Positions 50,592-58,857 of a DNA stretch of 64,000 nt are shown here, one piece after another. The notes under the pieces are model-generated. The model made no database searches. It saw only the letters and a list, made by a program, of their open reading frames with translations, and was not told the origin of the DNA. A program made the translations under genes and the position numbers. Origin of the DNA: Actinomadura rayongensis (lineage in GTDB: Bacteria; Actinomycetota; Actinomycetes; Streptosporangiales; Streptosporangiaceae); contig NZ_WUTW01000009.1 of assembly GCF_009831215.1 (NCBI RefSeq), forward strand, positions 1 to 64,000. The letters are read 5' to 3'. Positions within the stretch are counted from its first letter, which is position 1. Each line of letters begins with the position of its first letter.

Positions 50592-51314
50592 TCAGATCAT
50601 CTCCATCGCGTCGAAGCGGCCGAGACCTCCGTACCGGCGCTTGCGCCGCCGGTACTCCTCCAGGCACGCGCGGTACTCCGCGGCCCGGAAGTCGGGCCAC
50701 AGGGTCGGGGGGAACATCCATTCGGCGTAGGCGATCTGCCAGAGCATGAAGTTCGAGACGCGCTGCTCGCCGGACGTCCGGATCACGAGGTCGACGTCCG
50801 GGGTGTCGGGGTGCTGGAACCGCGCGGCCAGCGCCTCCTCGGTGACGGCGTCCTCGGTGAGGCCGTCGCGCACCAGCGTCCGCGCCGCGCGGACGATCGC
50901 GTCCCGGCCGCCGTGGTCGAACGCGACGGTCAGCGTCATCCGCGTGTTCCCGCTGGTCAGCTCGGCGAGCTCGGCGATGTCGCGGGCGAGGGACCGCGGG
51001 ATCCGCGGGTCGTCGCCGCCGAGGAAGCGGCAGCGGATCCCGCGCAGGTGCAGCGACGGCGCGTGCCTGCGCAGCGCCCGCTGCACCAGCCGCATGAGGA
51101 ACGCGACCTCCGCGTCGGGACGCGTCCAGTTCTCCGTCGAGAACGCGTACAGGGTCAGCCACTCGATGCCGCACGCGTGGGACGTCTCGATGACGTCGAT
51201 GACGGAGCCCTCCGCGACGCGGTGGCCCTCCGTCCGGGTCCGCCCGCGCTGCTCGGCCCAGCGTCCGTTGCCGTCCATCACGCAGGCCACATGCCGTGGC
51301 AGCCCAGCGACCAT
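50592..51314 (-). CDS. Cis-prenyltransferase (undecaprenyl/isoprenyl diphosphate synthase family)
   Basis: 240 residues. All family blocks are present: the catalytic Asp14 in VMDGNGRWAEQRG, GHRVAEGSV, LYAFSTENWTRP and the C-terminal DLVIRTSGEQRVSNFMLWQI with WPDF. Enzymes of the family add isopentenyl diphosphate units in cis. AGGAGG before ATG 51314. The product chain length is not readable; as a second copy coupled to an oxygenase it may make a specialised short polyprenyl rather than the cell-wall carrier. It forms an operon with the oxygenase/EF-hand gene. Confidence 0.92.
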   Translation of the reverse strand: MVAGLPRHVACVMDGNGRWAEQRGRTRTEGHRVAEGSVIDVIETSHACGIEWLTLYAFSTENWTRPDAEVAFLMRLVQRALRRHAPSLHLRGIRCRFLGGDDPRIPRSLARDIAELAELTSGNTRMTLTVAFDHGGRDAIVRAARTLVRDGLTEDAVTEEALAARFQHPDTPDVDLVIRTSGEQRVSNFMLWQIAYAEWMFPPTLWPDFRAAEYRACLEEYRRRKRRYGGLGRFDAMEMI

Positions 51315-51406
51315 CGAACCTCCTGTGTTCACAGGATGACAGAACGCAACCACGCATGGACGGCTTTTCGGCGAACTCTCGTACCAACCTGTCGGCGCCG
51401 GGCGTC

Positions 51407-52288
51407 TCAGACGGTCAGGGGCGACGTGACGCCCGTCAGTTCCTCCGAGACGGTCCAGAGGCGGCGGGCGGCCTCGGCGTCGCGGGCCTTCGCCGAGCGT
51501 CCGACGAGCTTGGGCCTGCCGCGCCACCCCAGGAAGCCGCGCGGGCCAGCGTAGCCGTCGCCCGGGACGTCGGCGACGGCCGCGTAGAGCGTCGGCAGCG
51601 CGCCGGCCTCGTCGCTCTGGGCGAGCAGCCGGACCGCCGCCTTCTCGGCGAGGTGGCGCACGCGGTTGCGGCCGTCCGGACGCAGCAGGTCGGTCGCCGC
51701 GAGGCCGGGATGCGCGGCGGTCGCGATGACCGGCGAGCCGGCGAGCCGCCGCTGCAGTTCGGACGTGAACAGCAGGTTGGCGAGCTTGGACTGCGCGTAC
51801 GCGGCCATCGGTCGGTACGGCCTGCGCTCCCAGTTGAGGTCGTCGAAGTCGATCGTCCCGGTCCGGTGGGCGTTGGACGAGACGGTCACGACCCGTCCCG
51901 TGATCCGGGGCAGCAGCAGGTTCGTGAGCGCGAAGTGGCCGAGGTGGTTGGTGCCGAACTGCAGCTCGAAGCCGTCCGCCGTGCGGGAGAACGGCGGGAT
52001 CATGACGCCCGCGTTGTTGATCAGCAGGTCGACCGACTCGGTGACGTCCGCCGCGAACGCGCGGACCGAGGCCAGGTCGGCGAGGTCGAGCCGCCGCACC
52101 TCGGTGGCGCCCGGCATCGCGGCGGCGGCCTCCCGGCCCTTGGCGGTGTCGCGCACGGCCAGGATGACGCGCGCGCCCCTGGCGGCCAGGACCCGGGCGG
52201 TGGCGCGGCCCAGCCCGCTGTTCGCGCCGGTGACGACGACCGTGCGGCCGTCGAGGGACGGGACGTCGGAAACGCTGAATGTAGTCAT
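51407..52288 (-). CDS. Short-chain dehydrogenase/reductase
   Basis: 293 residues, classical SDR. The cofactor loop is TGANSGLG (about 20-27), with NNAG and catalytic Ser (VTVSSNAH) and YxxxK (YAQSKLAN). The arginine after the first strands (VRDTAKGRE) suggests NADP(H). It resembles the oxidoreductases of the retinol-dehydrogenase-like/WW-domain oxidoreductase group. It is divergent from a TetR gene with tandem palindromes in the gap. Substrate unknown. Confidence 0.92.
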   Translation of the reverse strand: MTTFSVSDVPSLDGRTVVVTGANSGLGRATARVLAARGARVILAVRDTAKGREAAAAMPGATEVRRLDLADLASVRAFAADVTESVDLLINNAGVMIPPFSRTADGFELQFGTNHLGHFALTNLLLPRITGRVVTVSSNAHRTGTIDFDDLNWERRPYRPMAAYAQSKLANLLFTSELQRRLAGSPVIATAAHPGLAATDLLRPDGRNRVRHLAEKAAVRLLAQSDEAGALPTLYAAVADVPGDGYAGPRGFLGWRGRPKLVGRSAKARDAEAARRLWTVSEELTGVTSPLTV

Positions 52289-52291
52289 GAG

Positions 52292-52320
52292 CTACAAAGT
52301 AGACGGTGACAACAAAGTTG
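52292..52320. promoter_or_regulatory. Tandem CWACAAAGTWG operators in the SDR/TetR gap
   Basis: CTAC-AAA-GTAG (52292-52302) and CAAC-AAA-GTTG (52310-52320) are two perfect palindromes with the same AAA centre, 18 bp apart, on the 54-bp divergent gap. Both fit binding by the TetR at 52343-52954. The start of each gene is less than 25 bp away, so binding would block both promoters. Confidence 0.7.
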
Positions 52321-52342
52321 GCAACGGAAACATCTTGCTACG

Positions 52343-52954
52343 ATGTGCCGCGTGCCAGAAACCGGTGAGCGGCCCTACCACCACGGACATCTCCGTGCCG
52401 GCCTGCTCCAGGCGGCCGAGCGCCGACTGCGGGAGGACGGCGTCGACGGGCTGTCGTTGCGCGACCTGGCCCGGGAACTCGGCGTCAGCCACGCCGCGCC
52501 GCGCCGCCACTTCCCGGACCGCCGGGCGCTGCTCGACGCCCTCGCCGAAACCGGGTTCGCCCGGCTCGACACCGTGCTGCGCGCCGCGCTCGCCGACACG
52601 GCCGACGATTTCGCCGTGCGGCTCCAGGCCGTCGCGACGGCCTACACGCGCTTCGCCACCGAGAACGCCGCGCTCCTGGAACTGATGTTCCGCAGCAAGC
52701 ACCGGCCGGGCGGGGAGCGGGTCGCCCGGGCGGCCGAGGGGGCGTTCGCGCTGGTCAACGAGCTGATCGTGCAGGGGCAGGCGGAGGGCGCGTTGCAGGC
52801 GGGCGAGCCCGAGCAGGCCGGGCTCATCCTGTTCGCGACGCTCCAGGGCATCGCCGCGCTCGTCAACGGCGACGTCGTCCCGCCGGAGATGCGGGACGGC
52901 CTCGTGGAGACCGCGACCGAACAGTTCCTGCGGGGCGCCCGGCCGCTCCCCTAG
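52343..52954 (+). CDS. TetR-family transcriptional regulator
   Basis: 203 residues. It begins with the YHHGHLRAGLLQAAERRLRE block typical of one TetR subfamily, then the HTH LSLRDLARELGVSHAAPRRHF and a helical ligand domain. GTG 52352 in frame is an alternative start. It probably represses itself and the divergent SDR gene. Its TAG stop overlaps the stop of the convergent DUF4396 gene (CTAG). Confidence 0.9.
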   Translation: MCRVPETGERPYHHGHLRAGLLQAAERRLREDGVDGLSLRDLARELGVSHAAPRRHFPDRRALLDALAETGFARLDTVLRAALADTADDFAVRLQAVATAYTRFATENAALLELMFRSKHRPGGERVARAAEGAFALVNELIVQGQAEGALQAGEPEQAGLILFATLQGIAALVNGDVVPPEMRDGLVETATEQFLRGARPLP

Positions 52955-53427
52955 TGGTGGTACCGGTGGACGACCGCGTGGCCCTTGCCGCGTCCGATCA
53001 TCCAGCGGTTGACGGGCGTGGTGAGCAGGAAGGCGATCAGGAAGGCCACGGCCAGCGAGATCCAGAACAGCGCGTCGCCGAGTCCCGCGTCCATCGCGCC
53101 GGGGAACGCCACGACGGTCGCGTTGTCGAGCAGTTCCATCACGGCGATCGAGACGGTGTCGGCGGCCAGCGCGACCTTCAGCGCGGCCCGCACCGACAGG
53201 CCCGCGCGGAGCACGCCGCGCATCGTCAGCCCGTAGCCGAAGACGAACGCGAGGACGACCGCCGCCGCGAAGGTCGGGACGTTCGACCAGCCGAACAGCG
53301 TCCCGAGGACCATGCCGAGCACCTCGCCGATGGCGCACCCGGTGAGGCAGTGCAAGGTGGCCTGGGCCGCCGCCGCCCACGTCGCGCCCACGGCCGCCGG
53401 TGCCGCGTGGGAATGGTGGTCGCTCAT
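52951..53427 (-). CDS. DUF4396-family membrane protein
   Basis: 158 residues. The N-terminus is histidine-rich (SDHHSHAAP). The DUF4396 signature follows (TLHCLTGCAIGEVLGM, with the two cysteines), then three or four membrane helices with an NRWMIGRGKGH end. Members often lie near copper or heavy-metal genes; the function is unknown. GGGAGG upstream fixes ATG 53427. An ATACC-N7-GGTAT palindrome resembling CsoR sites lies 43 bp upstream. Together with the histidines this suggests a metal link (inference). Confidence 0.85.
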   Translation of the reverse strand: MSDHHSHAAPAAVGATWAAAAQATLHCLTGCAIGEVLGMVLGTLFGWSNVPTFAAAVVLAFVFGYGLTMRGVLRAGLSVRAALKVALAADTVSIAVMELLDNATVVAFPGAMDAGLGDALFWISLAVAFLIAFLLTTPVNRWMIGRGKGHAVVHRYHH

Positions 53428-53469
53428 GGTGCCTCCCGGGGTGCGTCGAACCGTCAGCCCGGCCGAACG

Positions 53470-53486
53470 ATACCCCCGGCCGGTAT
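53470..53486. promoter_or_regulatory. CsoR-like palindrome upstream of the DUF4396 gene
   Basis: ATACC (53470-53474) and GGTAT (53482-53486) flank seven GC bases. The half-site and spacing recall CsoR copper-sensor operators, though the run of cytosines is only on one side. No CsoR gene is in the window, so the binding protein is unknown. Confidence 0.45.
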
Positions 53487-53527
53487 ATTCCCGGGCGGCG
53501 CGCACCGGCGGTCGGACGGCCCGGGGC

Positions 53528-54376
53528 TCAGCCGGTCCAGGCGGCGGCGATCTCGGCGGCCCGGGCGGCGGCCTGCCGCTGGCCGAACTCCAGGAACGTC
53601 ACCCAGATGCGCGGGTCGAACAGGCTCGTCTTGAAGGCCTCCACCGACTCGGCGTCGGGGCCGATCACGGTGGTGCGGCCGGGGTCCAGCGCGGCCAGTT
53701 CGCGGCGCACGACGGCGTCCGGGAGGAGGGGGCGCAGCGGCAGCAGGACCAGGACGCGGTCGTGCCCGGCGGCGAGGTCGGCGTTGGCGAGCGAGTAGGC
53801 CATGCCGTCCATGTGGTGACGGCCGGCGATCTCGACCGGGCGGAACACCGTCGGGATCGTGCAGGCCGCGCGCAGGGCCGTCGGCAGCGGCACCCCGTCC
53901 GCGCGCCGCCAGACGGCGCGCTCGCCGCTCTCGGTCTCGACCGTGGGCAGGACGAGGTCGCGGTCGTCCGGCCACCGGTCGGACGGCAGCCCGGCGATCG
54001 CGATGTCCAGGCGCGGTGCCGCCCGTTCCGTGTCGGACTCGCAGGCCAGCGCGCCCAGCCGCTGTCGGCGTTCCCGCGCGGACGGCGAGGTGTCGGACGC
54101 CGTGTAGAGCGTGTGCATGAACTGGTCCGCCTCGACCTCGGGCACGTACGTCTGCTGGCGCCGCTCCCCGATCGTCCGGACGGCGTGCTCCAGTTCGTCC
54201 GCCGTGTCCGTCAGCGCGGTCAGCGTCGCCATGAACGCGGCCTGCGAGGTGCCGACGATCAGGTCCGCCGCCCCGAGGTCCACCCCGGCGCGGCGCAGGC
54301 CGATGATCATGCCGACCTCCCACAGCGCGCCGCCATGGGCGCCCGCGCTGAGGACCAGGCCCCTGGAATCTCCCAC
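53528..54376 (-). CDS. Patatin-like phospholipase with altered motifs
   Basis: 282 residues. The fold shows the oxyanion SAGAHGGALWEVG, the nucleophile in VGTSQAAFMA and the aspartate in HHMDGMAYSL. In typical patatins the nucleophile motif is GxSxG and the dyad aspartate is in DGG/DGA; here these are GTSQA and DGM. Ser and Asp are present, so lipid-acyl hydrolase activity is possible but not assured. GTG start, no signal peptide. It is divergent from a vWA-like gene. Confidence 0.75.
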   Translation of the reverse strand: MGDSRGLVLSAGAHGGALWEVGMIIGLRRAGVDLGAADLIVGTSQAAFMATLTALTDTADELEHAVRTIGERRQQTYVPEVEADQFMHTLYTASDTSPSARERRQRLGALACESDTERAAPRLDIAIAGLPSDRWPDDRDLVLPTVETESGERAVWRRADGVPLPTALRAACTIPTVFRPVEIAGRHHMDGMAYSLANADLAAGHDRVLVLLPLRPLLPDAVVRRELAALDPGRTTVIGPDAESVEAFKTSLFDPRIWVTFLEFGQRQAAARAAEIAAAWTG

Positions 54377-54536
54377 GTCCGCGCCCGTACCCGGCCCCGC
54401 ACCGCCGACACACGGCGATCACGGAGCGTCGCCGAGGCGCGGGCTGGCCGGTTCCAGCCAGGGCCGGTCCGCCGGGCCGTGCGTCGTTACGCTGAAGCCC
54501 TTCTGCGCGGCCGGGAGGCGTTGTGGACGGGTACGC

Positions 54537-55910
54537 GTGAGGCGCCGGCTCATCATCGCCGGGTCGGTCGCCGGGGTCCTCGCGGTCGTCGCCGCGATCG
54601 GGTTCTTCGTCGTCCGGTCGATGGCGCCGGAGTACCGGACGACGCTGCTGGTCGACGCCTCGGCCACGAACGCGGCGGACTTCGACGCGCTGCGCGGCGC
54701 GGTCGCGGCCGTGGCGGAGAACGCGGGCGATCACGACGCGCTCGCGCTGCGCCGGTTCGGCGGGACGTGCGGCGATCCGCACGCCACGGCCCAGCTCGTC
54801 AGGAGCGGGACGGGCAACGGGGCGAAGATCGGCGCCGCCGTGCGCCGGATCGTCCCCGCCGGACGGGCCACGCTCGGCGGCGGCGTCCTCGCGGCGATCC
54901 ACGACTTCACCGGGCGGTTCCCGCAGCGGGGCACCAAGCGGAACCGGATCGTCGTCGTGACGGGCCACGGCGCCGACGCGTGCTCGTCCGACACGGCCGC
55001 GCTGCGGCGCACAATCGAGGCGCGGGCGCGGAAGGCCGGGCTGGACCTGCAGTTCCGGTTCGTCGGGTACAAGGTCGCGCCGCAGGAGCAGGCGGCGCTG
55101 ACGCGGCTGGCGTCGGCGGGCGGGACCCCTCCGGCGTTCGTGGACAACCGCACCGACCTGACCGCCACGCTGAAGAAGTTGACCGTGCCGTCGTCGGGTG
55201 AGCTGCAGCCGATCGCCGTGCCGACCCGGACGGTCACCGCCGAGCCCTGCGAGAAGACGGTGGAGGGGGCGCAGCAGCCGAAGCCCGCGCCGACGTCGGT
55301 GCGCCTGCCGAGCCAGGTCGTCCTGCCGCCCCGCGCCCGCGTGTACGCGGCGGGCATGTACGGGACGGTCGCCGAGTACCTGATCGGACCGGCCGCCGTC
55401 TGCGACAACTCCTACCTGGGGCTCTCCGCCGGGACGGGCGCGTGGATCGGGAGCGACAGCGGCGAGGGCGTCCAGGCGCAGTTCACCGCCGGGGGCGTCA
55501 CGCCGCGCACGGAGATCGCGTGCAGCGTGTTCGGCGGCATCGCATCCCAGCTCCGGGCCCCGGCGTACGGCGGCGGCTGCACGCGGCGCGAAAAGGGGAC
55601 CACGAACCTCCCGACCGGCGCGCCCGACTTCTACGCGGCGACGGGCACGATCTCGATCGCCGCTCAGAACGCCGTCCCGGGCGGCAGCGTCGGGCTCACC
55701 ACGCTGTCGTTCGAGCAGGGCACGCCCGCGCCGCGCTGGATCGTCTGCACGCTGCCGCGCGCCGCCGCCGCGACCTGCACCGCCGCGCTCACCTACTTCC
55801 TCGTCCAGCAGTCGGCCGGCACGCGGGTCACGGCGGCCTCGCTCGACACGCTGAGCAAGACCGTCGCCGCCTACGTCGCGCGTTCCCTGACGATCGAACG
55901 GGGCAACTAG
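54537..55910 (+). CDS. Membrane-anchored protein with von Willebrand A-like domain
   Basis: 457 residues. A single N-terminal membrane helix (about 4-27) precedes an outside domain that begins TTLLVDASATN (the position of a vWA MIDAS would be DxSxS, here DASAT) and runs to RIVVVTGHGADAC, so it is vWA-like. The C-terminal about 230 residues (after RTVTAEPCEKTVEG) form a second, unrecognised domain with several cysteines. It may bind metal or an extracellular partner. It overlaps the convergent AfsA-like gene by 4 bp (CTAG), and starts 160 bp from the patatin gene. Confidence 0.7.
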   Translation: MRRRLIIAGSVAGVLAVVAAIGFFVVRSMAPEYRTTLLVDASATNAADFDALRGAVAAVAENAGDHDALALRRFGGTCGDPHATAQLVRSGTGNGAKIGAAVRRIVPAGRATLGGGVLAAIHDFTGRFPQRGTKRNRIVVVTGHGADACSSDTAALRRTIEARARKAGLDLQFRFVGYKVAPQEQAALTRLASAGGTPPAFVDNRTDLTATLKKLTVPSSGELQPIAVPTRTVTAEPCEKTVEGAQQPKPAPTSVRLPSQVVLPPRARVYAAGMYGTVAEYLIGPAAVCDNSYLGLSAGTGAWIGSDSGEGVQAQFTAGGVTPRTEIACSVFGGIASQLRAPAYGGGCTRREKGTTNLPTGAPDFYAATGTISIAAQNAVPGGSVGLTTLSFEQGTPAPRWIVCTLPRAAAATCTAALTYFLVQQSAGTRVTAASLDTLSKTVAAYVARSLTIERGN

Positions 55911-56842
55911 GGGTAGGCGGTCAGTTCGAGCGTGCCGCCCGCGACGCGCTCGCCGTACTGTTCGACGTTCGCCGACGCCGTCACGACGTCCGGTGACGCG
56001 CCGCGCGCGACCGACACCGAGCACGCGACGGGCGCGTCCAGCTCCACGAACGTCGTGAAGTCCAGCGCGGCGCGGGTCAGCGCGGCGCCGCCGCCGTTCG
56101 CCGAGGTCAGCAGCGTGCTCTGGCGCAGCGCCTCGATGAGCAGCGCGCCCGGGACGTGGTCGTAGTCGCGGTCGAAGAACGACGGGTGCGAGCGGTCGAG
56201 GACGACGGGGAAACGGTCCGGCCGGGACGGCGTCCGCCCGACGACCACGTTGCGGGGGTCGCGGCGTCCCACCGACGCGGGATCCACCGGGCGGACCTCG
56301 GGCGCGGTTCCGGCCGTTCGGCGGGACCGCTGGTAGGCGCGGATCTCCTCGTACGACTCGCGCGGGAACATGATGCTGCTGAACGACAGCGTCATCGCGA
56401 GCGTGGACCCGACGGTGTAGGTGCCGGTGATCTCGAACGTGTCGCCGTGCCCCTCCGGACGGGTGACGCGGAGCTGGACGACGCCGTCCAGCGGGGACAC
56501 GCCGTCGTCGCGGTAGGCGTCCAGGTCTTCCACGGCCAGGTCGAGGCGCTGGACCCCGGACGGCGTGCCGCGCGGAACGTCCAGGTACTTGTTCCGGACG
56601 AGCACGAACGCCTGCCGGAACGCCTCCACGGTCGAGACGGTGTCGTGCCACGGGCCGCTCTGGTCGGACCAGAGCACGTGGCCGCGCGGGACGCGCATCG
56701 CGACGACGAACTCGTCCGGCGCGACCCGTCCGGCGTCGGTGACGAACACCTCGGCCGCCGAGCGCCGGTTGACCGCGAACGGCGGCACGGTCGCCTCGAA
56801 GCCGAGCGCGGCGGACGCGGGGTGGACGGCGTGGTCGGTCAT
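55907..56842 (-). CDS. AfsA-family double hotdog protein (butyrolactone/butenolide-type condensing enzyme)
   Basis: 311 residues, two AfsA hotdog halves. Half 1 begins NRRSAAEVFVTDAGRVAPDEFVVAMRVPRGH and includes EAFRQAFVL. Half 2 has RSHPSFFDRDYDHVPGALLIEALRQST, the AfsA signature (HPFFFDHPxDHVPGM in relatives). AfsA joins a beta-ketoacyl thioester to dihydroxyacetone phosphate to begin gamma-butyrolactone synthesis. Here the gene directly follows a PKS with no thioesterase (11-bp gap), so it may offload the polyketide instead of making a signal. It could equally be a stand-alone signal-synthesis gene; gene order favours the former. Confidence 0.88.
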   Translation of the reverse strand: MTDHAVHPASAALGFEATVPPFAVNRRSAAEVFVTDAGRVAPDEFVVAMRVPRGHVLWSDQSGPWHDTVSTVEAFRQAFVLVRNKYLDVPRGTPSGVQRLDLAVEDLDAYRDDGVSPLDGVVQLRVTRPEGHGDTFEITGTYTVGSTLAMTLSFSSIMFPRESYEEIRAYQRSRRTAGTAPEVRPVDPASVGRRDPRNVVVGRTPSRPDRFPVVLDRSHPSFFDRDYDHVPGALLIEALRQSTLLTSANGGGAALTRAALDFTTFVELDAPVACSVSVARGASPDVVTASANVEQYGERVAGGTLELTAYP

Positions 56843-56853
56843 GTTCCTGCCCT

Positions 56854-58857
56854 TCAGTCGTGGACGTAGGCGGGCGCGGACCGCTCGGCCAGCGCCGCCA
56901 CCGCGCGGATCGTCGGGTCGTCGAAGATCTCGGCCAGCGTGACCCGGACGCCGGTCAGCTCCTGGAGGCGGCTGCGCAGCTCGACGGCGGTGAGCGAGGT
57001 GAGGCCCCGGTCGACCAGGTCGTCGTCCGGGCCGGGCGGCTCGCCGGGGACGACCTCCAGCACGGCCGCGCGCACCAGGTCCACGAGCGGGCCGTCAGCC
57101 GGGGCGGGCGCGGGCGTGCCCGGCCAGAAGCGGCGCCGCTCGAACGGGTAGGTCGGCAGGTCGACGCGGCGGGCGCCGGAACCGGCGAACACGGCCGTCC
57201 AGTCGACGTCCTCGCCGGTGGTGAAGCGGCGCGCGGGGCCGTCCGGCGGGGTGGGCGCTTGACCTGCGGCTATTTCTCGCAGCCCGGCGGTCAGTTCGTC
57301 CCTGGTGGCGCCGACGACGGCCGCGCGGTGGGCGAACCGGGCGCGGGTCGTGGCGAGCGAGTAGGCGATGTCGAGGGGATCGTGCCGTTCCGCGTGGGCG
57401 AGCAGGCGGCGGGCCTGCTCGGCGAGCGCCGCCGGGGTCCTGGCCGACAGGACCCACGGGATCGCGTCCATCGGGCGGCGCGGTGCGTCCGGCGGGGGCG
57501 CGGGCGCCTCCTCGACGATCACATGGGCGTTGGTGCCGGAGATGCCGAAGGACGACACCGCCGCGCGCCGGGGACGGCCCGTCTCGGGCCAGTCCGCCGG
57601 GTCGGTCGCGAGCCTTACGGTGCCCGTCCAGTCGACGTGCGGGGTGGGGGCGTCGACGTGCAGCGTGCTTGGCACGGTGCCGTGCCGCATGGCTTCGATC
57701 ATCTTGGCGAGGCCCGCGATCCCGGCGGCGGCCTGCGTGTGCCCGAGGTTGGACTTCACCGAGCCGAGCAGCAGCGGACGCTCGCGGTCCCGGCCGTAGG
57801 CGGCGAGGATCGCGCGGGCCTCGATCGGGTCGCCGAGGACGGTGCCGGTCCCGTGGGCCTCGACGACGTCCACGTCGGCGGGCGCGAGGCCCGCGTCGGC
57901 GAGGGCCGCCCGGATGACGCGCTGCTGGGCGAGGCCGCTCGGCGCGGTCAGGCCGTTGGACGCGCCGTCCTGGTTGACGGCGCTGCCCCGCACGAGCGCG
58001 AGGACGCGGTGGCCGCGGCGTTCGGCGTCCGACAGGCGCTCCAGGACGAGCACGCCCGCGCCCTCGCTCCACGCCGTCCCGTCGGCGGACGCGGCGAACG
58101 ACCGGCACCGGCCGCCCGGCGACAGGCCGCGCTGGCGCGCCAGGTCCACGAACGCGCGCGGCGTCGCCATGACGGTCACGCCGCCGGCGAGCGCGAGGTC
58201 GCACTCGCCCGTCCGGAGCGAGCGCGCGGCGAGGTGGACGGCCACGAGCGACGACGAGCACGCCGTGTCCACGGTCACCGCGGGCCCTTCGAGGCCGAGC
58301 GTGTAGGCGACGCGGCCGGAGACGACGCTGCCGGCCGTCCCGGTGAGGCGGTGACCGTCGGCTGCGGCCTCACCGGCCGCGTACTCCTGGGCCATCGCGC
58401 CCGCGAAGACGCCGGTGTCGGTGCCCGCCAGCGCGTGCGGGTCGATGCCCGCGTGCTCCAACGCCTCCCAGGCGACCTCCAGCACGAGCCGCTGCTGCGG
58501 GTCCATCGCGGTGGCCTCACCGGCGCTGATGCCGAAGAAGGCCGCGTCGAACCCGGCGGCGTCGTCCAGAAAGCCGCCCTCGCGGACGTAGAACGTGCCC
58601 GGACGATCCGGATCCGGGTCGTACAGGGCGTCCAAATCCCAGCCCCGGTCGGTGGGAAAGCCCGAGATGGCGTCGCGCCCATGGGCGACGGCGTCCCACA
58701 GGTCGTCCGGCGACGCGATCGCGCCGGGCAGACGGCAGCCGATGCCGACCACCGCGACCGGATCGGACGCATCCGCGCCGTGCGCGCGCAGCCGCTCGAT
58801 CTCCTTCAGCGCCTCGCGCAGCGCCGCCACCAGCCGCGCCTCGGTGCCCGCGCTCAT
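56854..58857 (-). CDS. Type I PKS terminal protein: KS-ACP without acyltransferase
   Basis: 667 residues. A short N-terminal docking helix (about 1-30) precedes a complete KS (about 33-450; Cys200 in DTACSSS, His335 in EAHGTGT, Lys368/His373 in KSNLGHTQ). The KS C-terminal linker (about 466-540) comes next, then directly the post-AT linker (DVDWTAVF, LPTYPFERRRFW). The AT domain that belongs between them is absent. The ACP (about 590-660) has its phosphopantetheine Ser622 in GLTSLTAVEL, with a threonine replacing the usual Asp. There is no KR, DH or thioesterase. Its ATG overlaps the stop of the previous PKS (ATGA). The AT must be supplied in trans, or the protein acts as a relay. Confidence 0.9.
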   Translation of the reverse strand: MSAGTEARLVAALREALKEIERLRAHGADASDPVAVVGIGCRLPGAIASPDDLWDAVAHGRDAISGFPTDRGWDLDALYDPDPDRPGTFYVREGGFLDDAAGFDAAFFGISAGEATAMDPQQRLVLEVAWEALEHAGIDPHALAGTDTGVFAGAMAQEYAAGEAAADGHRLTGTAGSVVSGRVAYTLGLEGPAVTVDTACSSSLVAVHLAARSLRTGECDLALAGGVTVMATPRAFVDLARQRGLSPGGRCRSFAASADGTAWSEGAGVLVLERLSDAERRGHRVLALVRGSAVNQDGASNGLTAPSGLAQQRVIRAALADAGLAPADVDVVEAHGTGTVLGDPIEARAILAAYGRDRERPLLLGSVKSNLGHTQAAAGIAGLAKMIEAMRHGTVPSTLHVDAPTPHVDWTGTVRLATDPADWPETGRPRRAAVSSFGISGTNAHVIVEEAPAPPPDAPRRPMDAIPWVLSARTPAALAEQARRLLAHAERHDPLDIAYSLATTRARFAHRAAVVGATRDELTAGLREIAAGQAPTPPDGPARRFTTGEDVDWTAVFAGSGARRVDLPTYPFERRRFWPGTPAPAPADGPLVDLVRAAVLEVVPGEPPGPDDDLVDRGLTSLTAVELRSRLQELTGVRVTLAEIFDDPTIRAVAALAERSAPAYVHD

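Noticed and set aside
53528..54376. The idea that the patatin-like gene is inactive because it lacks GxSxG
   Set aside because: The Ser and Asp are present in the right order, so I report it as altered rather than as a pseudogene.
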